A DNA stretch of 64,000 bases from JACCXG01 sp963750935 (GTDB lineage: Bacteria > Acidobacteriota > Vicinamibacteria > Vicinamibacterales > 2-12-FULL-66-21), in the NCBI GenBank assembly GCA_963750935.1, contig CAVVSR010000006.1, positions 124,001 to 188,000 of the forward strand, written 5' to 3'. Shown here piece after piece: positions 1 to 10,163 of this stretch (its first letter is position 1; each line of letters starts with the position of its first letter). The notes under the pieces were generated by a model, which saw nothing but the letters and a program-made list of their open reading frames with translations, was not told the DNA's origin and searched no databases. The position numbers and the translations under genes were made by a program.

Positions 1-720
1 GCGCGCATCCTCGCCAACCTCGAACACCCCGGGATCGTCCCGGTCCATGACTTCGGGCAGCTCGCCGACGGCCGGGTGTTCTACGCGATGAAACGCGTGC
101 GCGGCGAGCGCCTCGACCGCTGGGCGGCCGCGACGGCCGACGTCCACGACCGGCTCGCGGTGTTCCTGCGCATCTGCGACGCGGTGGCGTTCGCGCACGC
201 CCGCGGCGTGATCCATCGTGATCTCAAGCCGGAGAACGTGATGGTCGGCGAGTTCGGTGAAGTGCTGGTGCTCGACTGGGGGATCGCGCGTCTGCGAGAC
301 CGGACCGAGCTGCCGGCAGCGGGCGCCGCATCCACGGCCGCGCCGGTCACCGGGCACGGGGCGGTGCTGGGTACGCCGGCCTACATGTCGCCGGAGCAGG
401 CGCGCGGCGAGCGCGACGTGACCGAGGCGGCGGACATCTTCTCGCTCGGCGCGATCCTCTCCGCGCTGGCCGATACCCGGAAGCCGCTGCGCGCGATCGC
501 CGCCAAGGCGACGTCGGCCGACGCGGCAGAACGCTACGCCACGGTGGTCGCGCTCAGCAGCGACGTGTCGCGCTACCTGTCGGGTCTCGCCGTCGACGCC
601 ATGCCGGAAGGTCTCGCCGATCGGCTGTCGCGGTTCTTCGTGCGCTACCGCCTGCCGCTCGCGCTCGTGGCCACTTATCTGCTGGTGCGCACGATTCTGC
701 TGCTGTGGTGGGGGACATAG
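1..720 (+). CDS. Membrane-anchored Ser/Thr protein kinase, 5' end cut by window
   Basis: Open from base 1 in the same frame, so the N-lobe with the P-loop and catalytic Lys lies outside the window. Visible are an LEHPGIVPVHDFG segment, the catalytic loop HRDLKPENV (about residue 73 of the visible part), a DWG instead of the usual DFG, and the activation-loop end GTPAYMSPEQARG. The C-lobe after ADIFSLG is short. The protein ends with one hydrophobic helix (LPLALVATYLLVRTILLLWW), so the kinase would face the cytoplasm with almost nothing outside. Known for the family: PknB-like (Hanks-type) kinases; DWG variants are common in Acidobacteria and Planctomycetes. The substrate is not deducible. Confidence 0.9.
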   Translation, partial: ARILANLEHPGIVPVHDFGQLADGRVFYAMKRVRGERLDRWAAATADVHDRLAVFLRICDAVAFAHARGVIHRDLKPENVMVGEFGEVLVLDWGIARLRDRTELPAAGAASTAAPVTGHGAVLGTPAYMSPEQARGERDVTEAADIFSLGAILSALADTRKPLRAIAAKATSADAAERYATVVALSSDVSRYLSGLAVDAMPEGLADRLSRFFVRYRLPLALVATYLLVRTILLLWWGT

Positions 721-724
721 GGTG

Positions 725-820
725 GCACGTGCTACGTGCGACGTGCTGCGTGCGAACGTGCTCATCGTCAGCGTGCCACGTGCCACGTGCTACGTGCCAC
801 GTGCTACGTGCGCACGTGCG
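725..820. repeat. Array of degenerate 7-bp units (CACGTGC/TACGTGC)
   Basis: About a dozen adjacent 7-bp units of the form CACGTGC, TACGTGC, GACGTGC or TGCGTGC run through this stretch, with one short interruption near 760-770. The mirror form GCACGTA appears at 1197-1276, so the two arrays are inverted relative to each other around a small gene. Each unit is itself nearly palindromic (CACGTG). Confidence 0.85.
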
Positions 821-1149
821 GTCGGCGTGTGCTTCTGCGCGGCGTAGCCGACAATCAGGCCGACCAGGCTGCCGGGGAGCATGATGTTCAGCGTGTGTCC
901 GGGATTGCCGAGCAGGACCAGGTAGGCGAAGAACGCGCCGACGGCCAGGCCGAACACCGTGCCCCAGAACAGCGACTGCACCTTCTGGGCGAAGAAGCCC
1001 ACCAGCAGCCCGGTCGCCAGTCCCTTGATCGTCGAGCCGATGACGATGTTGACGATCTCGGAGCGGACCTCAGGGGTGAAGAACGCCGTCAGGCCATCGA
1101 AAATGCCAAGAAAACCGCCGAGCGCGACCGCGAAGGTCAGTTTTTTCAT
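790..1149 (-). CDS. Small membrane protein of unknown function
   Basis: 119 residues. The sequence shows three or four hydrophobic, Gly-rich segments (for example GLATGLLVGFFAQ and LFWGTVFGLAVGAFFAYLVLL), so an inner-membrane location is likely. The start is supported by AGGAGA just upstream of ATG. The last dozen or so codons (tail HTPTARAHVARGT) and the stop codon lie inside the 7-bp repeat array at 725-820, so the hydrophilic tail is made of repeat-derived codons and the original C-terminus may have been replaced. No family recognised. It stands between the permease and the kinase on the opposite strand to the kinase. Confidence 0.7.
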   Translation of the reverse strand: MKKLTFAVALGGFLGIFDGLTAFFTPEVRSEIVNIVIGSTIKGLATGLLVGFFAQKVQSLFWGTVFGLAVGAFFAYLVLLGNPGHTLNIMLPGSLVGLIVGYAAQKHTPTARAHVARGT

Positions 1150-1196
1150 CGAAATGTCTCCTCACCCTTCTATTACGCGTCCAGCGGCAACCCTTT

Positions 1197-1276
1197 AGCA
1201 CGTGCGCACGTAGCACCTTGCACGTAGCACGTGATCCCAGCACGTGCGCACACAGCACGTAGCACGTAGCACGTGA
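1197..1276. repeat. Array of degenerate 7-bp units (GCACGTA/GCACGTG), inverted partner of 725-820
   Basis: Units GCACGTA and GCACGTG recur about eight times, interrupted by ATCCCA and CACA spacers. The array begins after the upstream region of the 119-residue gene and ends exactly at the stop codon of the permease gene (TGA at 1277-1279), so it fills the whole 3' side of that gene. Confidence 0.85.
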
Positions 1277-2640
1277 TCACGCCGCAGCCTCGAACGGCCA
1301 CTGCTTGAGCCGTCGCGACCAGATCAGGAAGGCGACGACCCCGAGCGCCAGGATGGCGAGTCCGAACCCGATCACCCGCACGTTGGTGGTCAGGAAGATG
1401 AAGGTCCAGCCGACCAGGGCGATGAACGTCGGGATCGGGTAGAGCCAGATCCGGTAGGGGCGCGGCATGTCGGGCCGGGTGCGGCCGCAGACGCATGACG
1501 CCCAACGCCTGGCCGATGAACTGCACGAGGATGCGCATCGCAATCAGCGAATCGATGACGGTGCCGAGAGGGAGCACGCTCACGAGAATCGAGATCACGC
1601 CGAGCACCAGCAGCGAGACATACGGGAAGTCCCCCTTCGGGTGCAGCCGGCCGAACACCTTGAAGAAGTACCCGTCCTGCGCCGCGGCGTAGGGAATGCG
1701 CGAGTAGCCGAGCAGCAGCGCGAACACCGAGCCGAACGCGGTCCACAGGATCATCAGCGTGAAGACCGTCGCGATGCCGGATCCGTAGATCTTCTCCATG
1801 AAGATCGACACGATGAAGTCCGACTGCGGAAGATGCTGCTCGGCGGGCACGAACTCGCGCCAGGGGACGACGCCGATGATCGACAGGTTGATGCCGATGT
1901 AGATCAGCGCGACCGCCACCGTGCTGATCAGGATCGAGCGCGGGATGACGGTGCCGGGACGCTCGACCTCGTCGCCGATGTAGCAGATGTCGTAGTAGCC
2001 GAGATAGTCGTAGACGCCGACGCGCGTCGCCGCGCCGAGCCCCAGGAAGAAGCCAAGCGAGAAATCGAAGGCGCCGGGCGGGAAGTCGAAGGCGATCGCC
2101 GGGTTGAAGTTGACGGCGCCGGTCGCGATCACGGCGATGGTCGTGACCAGCGTGCCGACCCACAGGCTGACCGTGATTCTCGCGATCGAGGTGATCCGGC
2201 GATAGAGAAGCGCGATGTTGACGAGCCCCACCACCGCGGCCACCATGAACATCTCGTCCCTTGGAGAGCCCGGTCCAGATGTAGCCGAGGTACTTCGAGA
2301 AGCCGATGTAGCCCGACGCGATCTCGAGCGGGCCGCTCAGGATGAACTGCCACACGAACAGGAACGCCATCAGCCGCCCGAACGTGTGGCGGCCGAACGC
2401 CTCGCGCAGGTAGCCGAACGATCCGCCCGGACCCGGCATCGCCGCGCCGAGCTCGCTCCAGATCATCCCGTCGCAGATGACGATGATCAGGGCGACGATC
2501 CATCCGAGCATCGCCTGCGGCCCGCCGAGCGCGGTGAGCAGCAGGGGAATGGTCAGGAACGGACCGATCCCCACCATGTTGATCATGTTGAGCGCGGTCG
2601 CGTGAACGAGCCCGAAGCGGTGCGGCGTCGAAGCAGTCAT
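1277..2640 (-). CDS. APC-family amino-acid permease (two frame breaks)
   Basis: Read as one gene of about 453 residues after removing two extra bases. N-terminal segment MINMVGIGPFLTIPLLLTAL and the following GPGGSFGYLREAFG are typical of APC transporters. About 11-12 hydrophobic helices follow, ending RRLKQWPFEAAA. Breaks: near 2258-2260, where a CCC (GGG on the coding strand) turns SKDEMFMVAAVVG into SKGRDVHGG; and near 1486-1490, where RLRRTRPDMPRPYR is broken at CGGCCGC. Both are net +1. Role known for the family: uptake or exchange of amino acids or polyamines across the inner membrane. Substrate not deducible. The start lacks a clear ribosome binding site. Either a sequencing artefact or a decaying gene; the first is favoured because both breaks fit the window-wide pattern. 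Confidence 0.8.
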
Positions 2641-2803
2641 AGGCGGTGCGCACAGCCTAGCGCAGGCGGGCGTCGGCGGCCAAAGTTCTGGCGGCGCGCG
2701 TGCGCTCGCTGGTCCTGCGCTTGCAGCGGCACCGCGCGCGACTGATGAACCGGCACTCTCACGCCTTCTACTGCGCAGAACTTTTCACAATCGAGGAAAT
2801 CCG

Positions 2804-5749
2804 ATGACCGCGCGAACGGTATGGCTGACCTGTGTCGTGCTCGTGGCGTCAGCCACGGTCCCACGCGCGCAAACACTCGACTTCATCTCCACGGCGACCG
2901 CGTCCACGACCGGCGCGCGCGGCATCGTCAGCGTCGATCTCAATCGCGACGGCTGGCTGGACGTGGCGACGGCGAACACCGGCCGCAACACCGTGGCGAT
3001 TCTGTTCAATCGCGGTACAGGCCGGCGGCTTTCTGGCGCCCTACGAGATCGCGGTGAGCACGGGACCCTTCGACATTGCCGCCGGTGACCTCGATCGCGA
3101 CGGCGTTCCCGATCTGGTGGTGACGGCGCCGGACGCCCAGGCGATCGATATCCTGCGGATGGGCTCGGATGGCACGCTCGTCTCGCGCCTCGGTACTGGG
3201 GGCTTCGGAGTCGCGCGGCGCGGCGCTGGCCGACGTCACCCGCGACGGCATCCTCGACCTCGTGTTCTCCGACTATGCCCGCAACGTCCTCGTCGTCAGG
3301 CCTGGCGACGGCGCCGGAGGGTTTGCGCCAGCCGTGGCGACCGTTGGCGTCAGTGCCCGTCCGCAGGGCGTCGTGGCCGGAGACTTCAATCACGACGGCC
3401 GGATGGACGTGGCCGTCGCGTCCACCGGCAGTGCCACGCTCGACGTGCTCTACGGCGCCGGCTCGGGCGGGTTCACGCGCAGGACGGTCGCGGCCGGCCG
3501 CGCGCTCAACGTGCTGACCGCCGTCGATCTCAATGCCGATGGGTGGGTCGAGCTCGCCGCCGCCGCGACGTCGACCAGCGTGGTATCGGTCTTTCGTGGC
3601 GGTGTCGCGGGCTTCGCCCTCGCCGGGACGCGGGTGACCGGCGCCTCACCGCGCGGCATTGCCTCGGCCGACATCAACCAGGACGGCCGTCCGGATCTCG
3701 TGACGGGGAACTATGCGGGCAACTCGCTGACCGTGCTGCTCGGGCGCCGTGACGGCTCCGTGTTACCGGATCGCTGGGGAGAGATCGCGTCGGGCAGCGG
3801 CGCTCGCGCGGTTACGGCGGGCGACTTCGACAACGACGGCGCGTCGGACGTCGCCGCCGGCGTGCAGTCGGCCGCCCAGCTGTGGCTGCACGTAAACGCC
3901 ACGCCGTTCGTGGCGCCGGCGCTCAGCTTTACCCGCCGGCAGACTGGCCTCTTCAGGCTCCCGGGCGACTACGCCGACTTCAACGAGAACGGTGTTTACG
4001 ACGCGGTCGGCGGCAACGCCGTGCGGCTGGACGGCGCAACCACCGTGACCTTGACGCTGCCCGATCCGGCTGCCGCGATCGTCGATGTCGCGGCGCCGGA
4101 CTACGACGGCGACGGACACGCAGACGTCCTGCTGGCGTTCAACGTCTACTCGAGTGTCGGGCTTCCTACAAGCAGCGGTCTTCTGCTGTATCGCGGCAAC
4201 GGCCGCGGCCAGTTCTCGCCGGCGGCGGCGCTGGCGTCCTACGCCGACGGCGTTGGCCCGTTCCATACCGGCGACCTCGATCGCGACGGCGATCTCGACG
4301 TCGTGGTGTCTGCCGAAGGGCAGGTGCGTATTGTCGAGCAGACGGCGTCGGGCCCGGTCCCGAGGTCGATTGCGGTCGAGCGCTACGACGAGACGTTCCA
4401 GATTGTCCGACGTCAATCGCGACGGCAGGCTCGACCTGATGCTCTCCCATTTCCTCAGCAACACCGTCAAGTTCTACGCGGGCGATGGCGAGGGCGGCTT
4501 CGGTGCGCCGACCCTGGCCCTGCCGATGTCCGCCTACCTTTTCGCGCTCGGCGACATGGATCACGACGGGCGGCTCGACGTCGTCGTGGACGGAGGGTCG
4601 TCGGTGTTCGTGGCGCTGGCGACCGGCGACGGCGTGTGGAGCGGCCCGGTCGAGTACCCGTCGTACGTGCCGTGGGACACGCTTTCAGGTCCGACGCTCG
4701 GCGACTTCGACAACGACGGCCACCTCGATGTGTTCACCTGGGCTGGGACGCTGCTGACCGGCAACGGCGACGGCACGCTCGATCCCCCGGCGCTCTTCGA
4801 CCTGTTGGTGCCGAACGGAATCGCGGTGGACTGGAACCGCGACGGCCTGCTCGACCTCGTCAACGCGGCAGAGACGATTCTCAACGAGCGTCGCGCCTCG
4901 AATCGTGTCCCCGTTGCGAACGCCGGCCCCGACCGGAGCTACATCTACCACGAACAGTTCGTGCAGGACGACGGCTTGCTCTACGCGGGACTCTCCTCCG
5001 ATCCCGATCTGCATCGCCTGTCGTATGAATGGCGGGACCACACCGGAGCGGTGATCGGCTCGAGCGAGGTGGCCGTGTTCGCGCCGCGGCCGCCGGGCAC
5101 CTACATCGTCACGCTCGTCGCGCGCGACGGCCGCGGCGGCGAAGATACGGACGCGGTTCAGATCACGATCCTGCCGGAGCTGGAGATCGTTCTGCATCCG
5201 GGGTCGGGATCGTCGATCGCCGGCGACTGGCGCGCCGAGGAGGATCCGACGGCTGCGGCCGGACGCCGGATGTTCTTCCCGAACGACGGCGCGGCGAAGG
5301 TCGAGGCCCCGCTTGCTAGCCGGGGGAACTCGGTGGACATGTCGTTCGCGGCCGACCCGACGCAAACCTACAAGCTCTGGGTTCGGCTCAAGGCCGAGAG
5401 CAACTACTGGGGCAACGACTCGGTGTGGGTGCAATTCTCAGGGGCGGTCGACACCAACGGCCAGCCCGACTGGCGCATCGGTACGACCAGCGGTCTCGCG
5501 GTCAACCTGGAGGAGTGCTCCGGGTGCGGCGTCGCCGGATGGGGCTGGGAAGACGACGGCTGGGGGGCCGTCAACCGTCCTGGGACCGTGCTGCGATTCC
5601 CGGACGGCGGCGTTCAGCAGGTGCGCATCCAGGTCCGCGAAGATGGCGTGTCGATCGATCAGGTCGTGCTGTCGGCGGTGAAGTACCGGACGGCGCGGCC
5701 CGGCACGGCCAAGAACGACACGGTCATTCTCCCGACCACGCAGTGGTAG
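2804..5749 (+). CDS. Secreted FG-GAP/VCBS repeat protein with PKD-like and C-terminal beta domain (three frame breaks)
   Basis: About 980 residues when three extra bases are ignored. GAGGAAA precedes the ATG. A signal peptide (cleavage near ASATVPRAQ) is followed by many repeats with the core D-x-N/D-x-D-G-xx-D (for example DLNRDGWLDVATANTG and DFNHDGRMDVAVAS), the calcium-binding loops of FG-GAP propellers. A PKD-like segment (VPVANAGPDRSY ... GTYIVTLVARDGRGG) follows, then a C-terminal region with NYWGNDSVWVQFSG that resembles carbohydrate-binding-like modules seen in acidobacterial secreted proteins. Breaks at about 3014-3022, in the GGGGG run at 3198-3203, and near 4400-4406; each is net +1. 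Likely extracellular or outer-surface, with adhesion or binding role inferred. Confidence 0.85.
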
Positions 5750-5846
5750 CGGAGCTGAAGCCGTCGCGGTGCACGACGAGACCGAGCAGGGCGCGCGTTC
5801 CCGCGCGCCCTGGGTCGGCCTGCACAAGCCTCCGCGTCGAACGTGG

Positions 5847-6425
5847 CTACTCCGGTACGACCTTCACGAGCGTCCGCATCCATGGATGGATGCAGCACTG
5901 GAACTTGTGATTGCCAGGGGCCAGGCCGTCGATCTCGTCCCTGGCCCCGGCGAGCAGGTTTTCCGACAGTCCCGGGGTGACGCATTCCGGCGCCGGCGCC
6001 AGGGAGGGCACTCCCGGCGGTGCGGTGTTGAGTGGGGGGACGCGGCCGCCGCCGAACGCCGCGACCTTCGTGAACGTGTGGGTGCGGCCTCCCTCGTTGC
6101 GGATGTGGATCTTCTTGTTGGCTTCCACCTTCAAGTAGTTGGGGTCGAAAAACCACCCCAGATGGCCGATGACCGTGGTCGGCGCCAGCGCGGGCGAGAG
6201 CCGCTCCGCGTTGAACTCCGCGTCGGTGACCGAGCCGCCCGGGAGCGAGCAGCCGCCGGTTGGCATCCACGCGGGATCGTTCGGATCGCAATCGTCGCGG
6301 ATGATCACTTCGCGCGGTCCCGTCGTCTGATCGTCGATGGCTGCGACCTGGGTCGTGACCGCGCCCGCCACCAGCAGGCCGACGCTGGTCAGGAACGCCG
6401 CATAGATGCCTGTGCTGCGCCGCAT
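5847..6425 (-). CDS. Exported cupredoxin-like (type 1 copper) protein
   Basis: 192 residues from the ATG at 6425, chosen because GGAGG sits seven bases upstream; an ATG at 6440 lacks this. One N-terminal hydrophobic segment (YAAFLTSVGLLVAGAVTTQ) exports it. The type 1 copper ligands of a plastocyanin-like fold can be placed: His in NEGGRTHTFT, then the Cys-x-His-xx-Met cluster in FQCCIHPWMR near the C-terminus. Known role of the family: small electron carrier or copper-binding domain in the periplasm. The segment CDPNDPAWMPTGGC before the fold is unusual and could form a disulphide. It is convergent with the FG-GAP gene; no obvious redox partner is adjacent. Confidence 0.75.
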   Translation of the reverse strand: MRRSTGIYAAFLTSVGLLVAGAVTTQVAAIDDQTTGPREVIIRDDCDPNDPAWMPTGGCSLPGGSVTDAEFNAERLSPALAPTTVIGHLGWFFDPNYLKVEANKKIHIRNEGGRTHTFTKVAAFGGGRVPPLNTAPPGVPSLAPAPECVTPGLSENLLAGARDEIDGLAPGNHKFQCCIHPWMRTLVKVVPE

Positions 6426-6646
6426 TGCTACCTCCTGCATGAGCCGCAGAGCCCTGGCCGCGCGATCGGTGATCGATCGTGAATCGGCGCCGGTCTGTCG
6501 GCAAACGGAGGCTGAAAGGCAAATGCGGTGCCGCGGGATGCGACCTGCGATCGCTGCAGGAATCGTGTCCGACCGCCAGCGGCGCCTTACTGTCGTCGTA
6601 ACCGCTTTCGGCCCGTGTCGTCCTGAGTGCTCGCGCGATTCCTGGT

Positions 6647-8074
6647 CTAGCGGGCCGACGCGCTCGACGTCGTCGGCTTGGTGAGGGTGTTCTCGTAGAT
6701 CGTCGTGCCGGTCCCGTCAACGAGGCCGATCGTCAAGCGGGTGTGATCGGCGTCGATCACCGCGAAGCCGTTGCTGCGGCTGGCGAAGATCGAGCGCTCG
6801 TAGGGACGAAGATCGTAGAGGCCGGCGCCGCCGCCGCCCGCGATGTAGAAGTGGACGGTGCCTTCCGGCCGCAGCGCCTGCAGGTTGTGATCGTGCCCGC
6901 AGATGTAGACGTCGGCGCGGGTGTGCAGCATCGGCAGCAGCGACGAAATCAGGTCCGGCCGATCCTCATAGTTCCCGCCCGAGAAGATCGGGTGATGACC
7001 GTAGACCACCTTCCAGCGCGCCTGGCTGCGCTTCAGCTCGGTCTCCAGCCACTGGCGCTGCTTCTCCGACGCGGCGACCGTCTGGGTGTCGAGCGCGAAG
7101 AACTGCACCGGGCCGGCGGTGAACGTGTAGTACGAGGCCGGCATCTTCCAGCTCTTCGTCATCGACGAATACAGCACTTCCGCGGCCGGGCTGTCCGGAT
7201 GCCCCCAGTCGTGATTGCCGAGCGCCGCGTAGAACGTGATGCCGAGCGGGCCATAGAGCTGCTCGAACCAGGTCTGCCACCGAGGATCCGAAGGACTCTC
7301 CATGCCGACGCTGTAGAAGTTGTCGCCGAGGGTCACCGCGAAGTCGAGGGGGCGAGCCTGATGATAGGTGGCGATCGTCTGCGCGAGCGCCTTCTGCTCG
7401 GGCGAGCCGTTGCCGAAGTCCCCGAAGGCCAGGACCCGGACCGCCGCATCGGCGGGCTTCACCGCGAAGACCGGCGGTGGCGTGCGCAGGAACGCCGGCA
7501 ACATCGTGCCGCGCTCCAGGGCAATCCAGCGCTCCTGTTCCTCGAGCAGCCGCGTCAGCCCCTTGACGTCCTCGCCGCGCTTCTTCGCCGCGGCGATGCG
7601 ATCGCTGAGCAGGGTGTTGAGGCCGCGCATCCTGACGCGGCGCAGCCCTTCGAGCGCCGCCACCGAGACGGTCGCATCGGGGTCGAGCACGACGACGTCT
7701 TCGAGCATCGCCGGCGTGTCCGACATCGCCAGCCAGCGCGAGTCCCCGGCGATTGCTGCCACCACCGTCGTCCGGACCGCGGCTGAGGAGTCGTTCTTCA
7801 CCACCGTCCGCACGAACGCCTCCGCCGAGCGCGCGCGCACCAGCAGGCGGCCGATGGCCTGCCGCAGGCCCTCTTCGGACAACCGGAGGAACCGCTGTTG
7901 TTCGGTCTCCACGGCCTTGATCGCCCCGGCGGGTTCGCGCCACTCGGCCGGGAGCCGTGCCAGCACCGCCGGCGAGAGGTCGATCGGCGTCGGTGCGTCC
8001 GGCTGCTGTCCGGTGACCGACGCGATCAGGCTGAGGCCGAACACGGCGACGAGCGGGAGCTGTCGGGTGCGCAT
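6647..8074 (-). CDS. Exported purple-acid-phosphatase-like metallophosphoesterase
   Basis: 475 residues. A signal peptide ends near ASVTGQQ. Residues about 30-200 form an alpha-helical region that may be HEAT-like. The catalytic domain starts at about 214 with the metallophosphoesterase motifs in order: GDFGN (218), GDNFYSVG, GNHDWG, YGHHPIFSGG and CGHDHNLQ. The order and the GDFGNG/GDNFYS pattern match the tartrate-resistant (ACP5-like) acid phosphatases. Expected role: hydrolysis of phosphomonoesters in the periplasm or outside, with a di-metal centre. No strong ribosome binding site is visible. It ends about 220 bp before the cupredoxin start on the same strand; no recognised feature lies in that gap. 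Confidence 0.85.
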   Translation of the reverse strand: MRTRQLPLVAVFGLSLIASVTGQQPDAPTPIDLSPAVLARLPAEWREPAGAIKAVETEQQRFLRLSEEGLRQAIGRLLVRARSAEAFVRTVVKNDSSAAVRTTVVAAIAGDSRWLAMSDTPAMLEDVVVLDPDATVSVAALEGLRRVRMRGLNTLLSDRIAAAKKRGEDVKGLTRLLEEQERWIALERGTMLPAFLRTPPPVFAVKPADAAVRVLAFGDFGNGSPEQKALAQTIATYHQARPLDFAVTLGDNFYSVGMESPSDPRWQTWFEQLYGPLGITFYAALGNHDWGHPDSPAAEVLYSSMTKSWKMPASYYTFTAGPVQFFALDTQTVAASEKQRQWLETELKRSQARWKVVYGHHPIFSGGNYEDRPDLISSLLPMLHTRADVYICGHDHNLQALRPEGTVHFYIAGGGGAGLYDLRPYERSIFASRSNGFAVIDADHTRLTIGLVDGTGTTIYENTLTKPTTSSASAR

Positions 8075-8124
8075 GGGCGGATTATGTCACCGGCGATTGT
8101 CGTTTCTGTAAAGGTCAGAACCGG

Positions 8125-10008
8125 CTATTCCGGCTTGGGCAGAAACTCGACCGCAATCGCGACGCGCTGGGTCTTGCCGTCTGTGCCAGGCCGCCACGTG
8201 ACATAGACCGGCATCGGCTCCTTCAGCGTGCCGCAGCTGATGTTGCCCGACACATCGTCTCGATAGGTGATGAACTCGACCTGTGCCATGGTCGGCGCGC
8301 GAGCGGCCATCGGTCCGTCGCGAGTCGTGACGTGAAACACCACCGCGCGACCGATGCACTCCAGCCGCTGAAGCGTCCCCTCGAAGCGTTGTTCTCCCTC
8401 TCCGAGTGTTCTGAACACCGCCTCCACCCCTCGGGGCGCGTCAGCCGTCTCGCGTGTGTCTGCCGCCGGCGGCTCGGCGGCGATGTCGCGTTTCGCCGAC
8501 GGGGCACTCTTCGCAGCCTCCGCTTTCTGCTCGTCCAGCAGACCGTCTATGGCGCGCTGCGCCGCTTCACGAACGTGCGGCGGGTGTCCGGGGACGGTGA
8601 GCGTCCGCGCCAGCGCGGTCGCGGCGGTGTAGGAGCCACGCTGCGCCAGCGCACGCGCGTAAAGAAGGACGTAGTCCGATCGCCCCGGCGAGAGCCTCAG
8701 CGCGCGCTGGAACAGAAGCATGGTCTGGTCCGATGGCCGTTCCCCCTTCAGCAGTTCCAGCGTCAACGTGCGCGCCAGCACGTTCGGGATTTCTCGTCCG
8801 CCCTTGAGGGCGATCTGGAAGAACCGCGTGACGGCCGCGTCGTCCGGGATCGGCCCGGAGCCGCGCCGGTTCTCGATCGCCTCTGCGAGCGCCGAGCCCG
8901 CGAAATATCCGAGCAGCCAGTCGCCGGCCGGGTCCAGGCCTGCCAGCCGCTTCGTGGCAGTGCCGTCAGGACGCGTCGACTCGAGAACTGCCCGGACCAG
9001 GGTGACCCAGGGTCTGTTCGCATCGGCCGGCGGCAGCGCGTCGAGCCGCTGCAACGCCTCGTCGCTCCGTTGCTGCTGCGCGAGAAAATTCGCGAGCAGG
9101 GCCTCGGCGTCCGCACCGTGCATCGGCGCAACCTGCGCCGCGTCGAACGTGCCGGGCTTCGAGGCAGACGCGAACCGATACGCGTTGAACTCGCTTCTCC
9201 CGGTGTACGCGCTCAACTCCCGATCCATCCGATCGGCGCCGAACGCCTCCTGCCACGCGTCCATCTCCGGGGCTCCCACGCCGAGCCGCTCGAGATACGC
9301 GCCCAGCTTGTCCCGCCGCGGCGGCTTGCCGAGCAGAATCAGGTGGGTCAGCGCCCACGACTGCGCGTAGAACGTGGACCGCCGATCGCCCTCGTTGTAG
9401 AGCGGCGAATCGTGCGTGACCTTCAGGATCTCCTCGAGCGGCAACTGTCCCCGGCCGTTGAGGCGCTCGATGTGGGAGGGCACGGGCTTGCCGACGAGCA
9501 CTTCCCGGCCAGCCGGCACCATCTCGAACGTGCTGTAGAGCTCCGCCAGCCCCTCGTTCAGCCAGACCGGGACGAGGCCGGAGAGGTTGGAGATGAGCAG
9601 GTGCGCATACTCGTGGAAGACGATGCGCATCGAGTTCTCGTCGAGGTCCCGGACGATGGCGATGTAGTTCGCGTCCTGCCGCGGCATGACGAGCCCGGTC
9701 ACCTCGACCGGCTTGCCGTTGACGCGAGGCTTGAATGGCGTGAAGGCGCTGTTGGACGGGAACACCATCACCAGGGTCGGTACCGCGGTGGCCGTCGCGC
9801 CGGACGCCAGCACGCGGCTCAGGGAGTCGCGGAACGCCTCGAACTTGCGCGCGATGGTGCTGAGGTCGCCGGCACTGACGTCGCCGACGACCACGAAGTT
9901 CGGCGTGTCGAGCCGCTTCCACTCGGCCGCGGCCGGCGTGGCCAGTGCCGTCAGCAGGCAGGCAGCGGTGATGACACGTGAGGCGAGCAGTCGTCGCTGG
10001 CGGGCCAT
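8125..10008 (-). CDS. Exported gluzincin-like metalloprotease with TPR-like C-terminal half
   Basis: 627 residues from the ATG at 10008, which has GGAG eight bases upstream; the GTG at 10017 overlaps that site. A signal peptide (LLTALATPAAAEW) is followed by the zinc motif HEYAH at residues 132-136 and the downstream WLNEGLAELYS, a gluzincin third-ligand helix as in the peptidase MA-like/DUF1570 group. Residues about 270-520 are helical repeats (AQQQRSDEALQRLDAL, LFQRALRLSPGRSDYVLLYARALA) resembling TPR. A small beta domain with SCGTLKEPMPVYVTWRPG closes the protein. Likely periplasmic; the substrate is unknown. It is followed 50 bp downstream by the phosphatase gene, so co-transcription is possible. 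Confidence 0.8.
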   Translation of the reverse strand: MARQRRLLASRVITAACLLTALATPAAAEWKRLDTPNFVVVGDVSAGDLSTIARKFEAFRDSLSRVLASGATATAVPTLVMVFPSNSAFTPFKPRVNGKPVEVTGLVMPRQDANYIAIVRDLDENSMRIVFHEYAHLLISNLSGLVPVWLNEGLAELYSTFEMVPAGREVLVGKPVPSHIERLNGRGQLPLEEILKVTHDSPLYNEGDRRSTFYAQSWALTHLILLGKPPRRDKLGAYLERLGVGAPEMDAWQEAFGADRMDRELSAYTGRSEFNAYRFASASKPGTFDAAQVAPMHGADAEALLANFLAQQQRSDEALQRLDALPPADANRPWVTLVRAVLESTRPDGTATKRLAGLDPAGDWLLGYFAGSALAEAIENRRGSGPIPDDAAVTRFFQIALKGGREIPNVLARTLTLELLKGERPSDQTMLLFQRALRLSPGRSDYVLLYARALAQRGSYTAATALARTLTVPGHPPHVREAAQRAIDGLLDEQKAEAAKSAPSAKRDIAAEPPAADTRETADAPRGVEAVFRTLGEGEQRFEGTLQRLECIGRAVVFHVTTRDGPMAARAPTMAQVEFITYRDDVSGNISCGTLKEPMPVYVTWRPGTDGKTQRVAIAVEFLPKPE

Positions 10009-10163
10009 GGCGCACACTCCGGAGCCGAAGGGGGTCGGACAGAAGCCATGAAGCGTGGCAAGTCTTCGCCCCGGGGCGTGCAGGTGTCAAGTGAGCGGGC
10101 GGCGCCGCCGCTCAGCAGGGCGGCGCCGGTTGGGAAACCTCGACTATCGCCTGCCGCGTTCGA

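Noticed and set aside
736..1227. Long + strand reading frame over the small membrane gene
   Set aside because: It is the antisense of a repeat array and the 119-residue gene; composition is low-complexity and Arg-rich, without a ribosome site.
1467..2345. 292-residue + strand frame inside the permease
   Set aside because: Mirror of the permease coding strand, rich in Arg/Asp as expected for a shadow in G+C-rich DNA.
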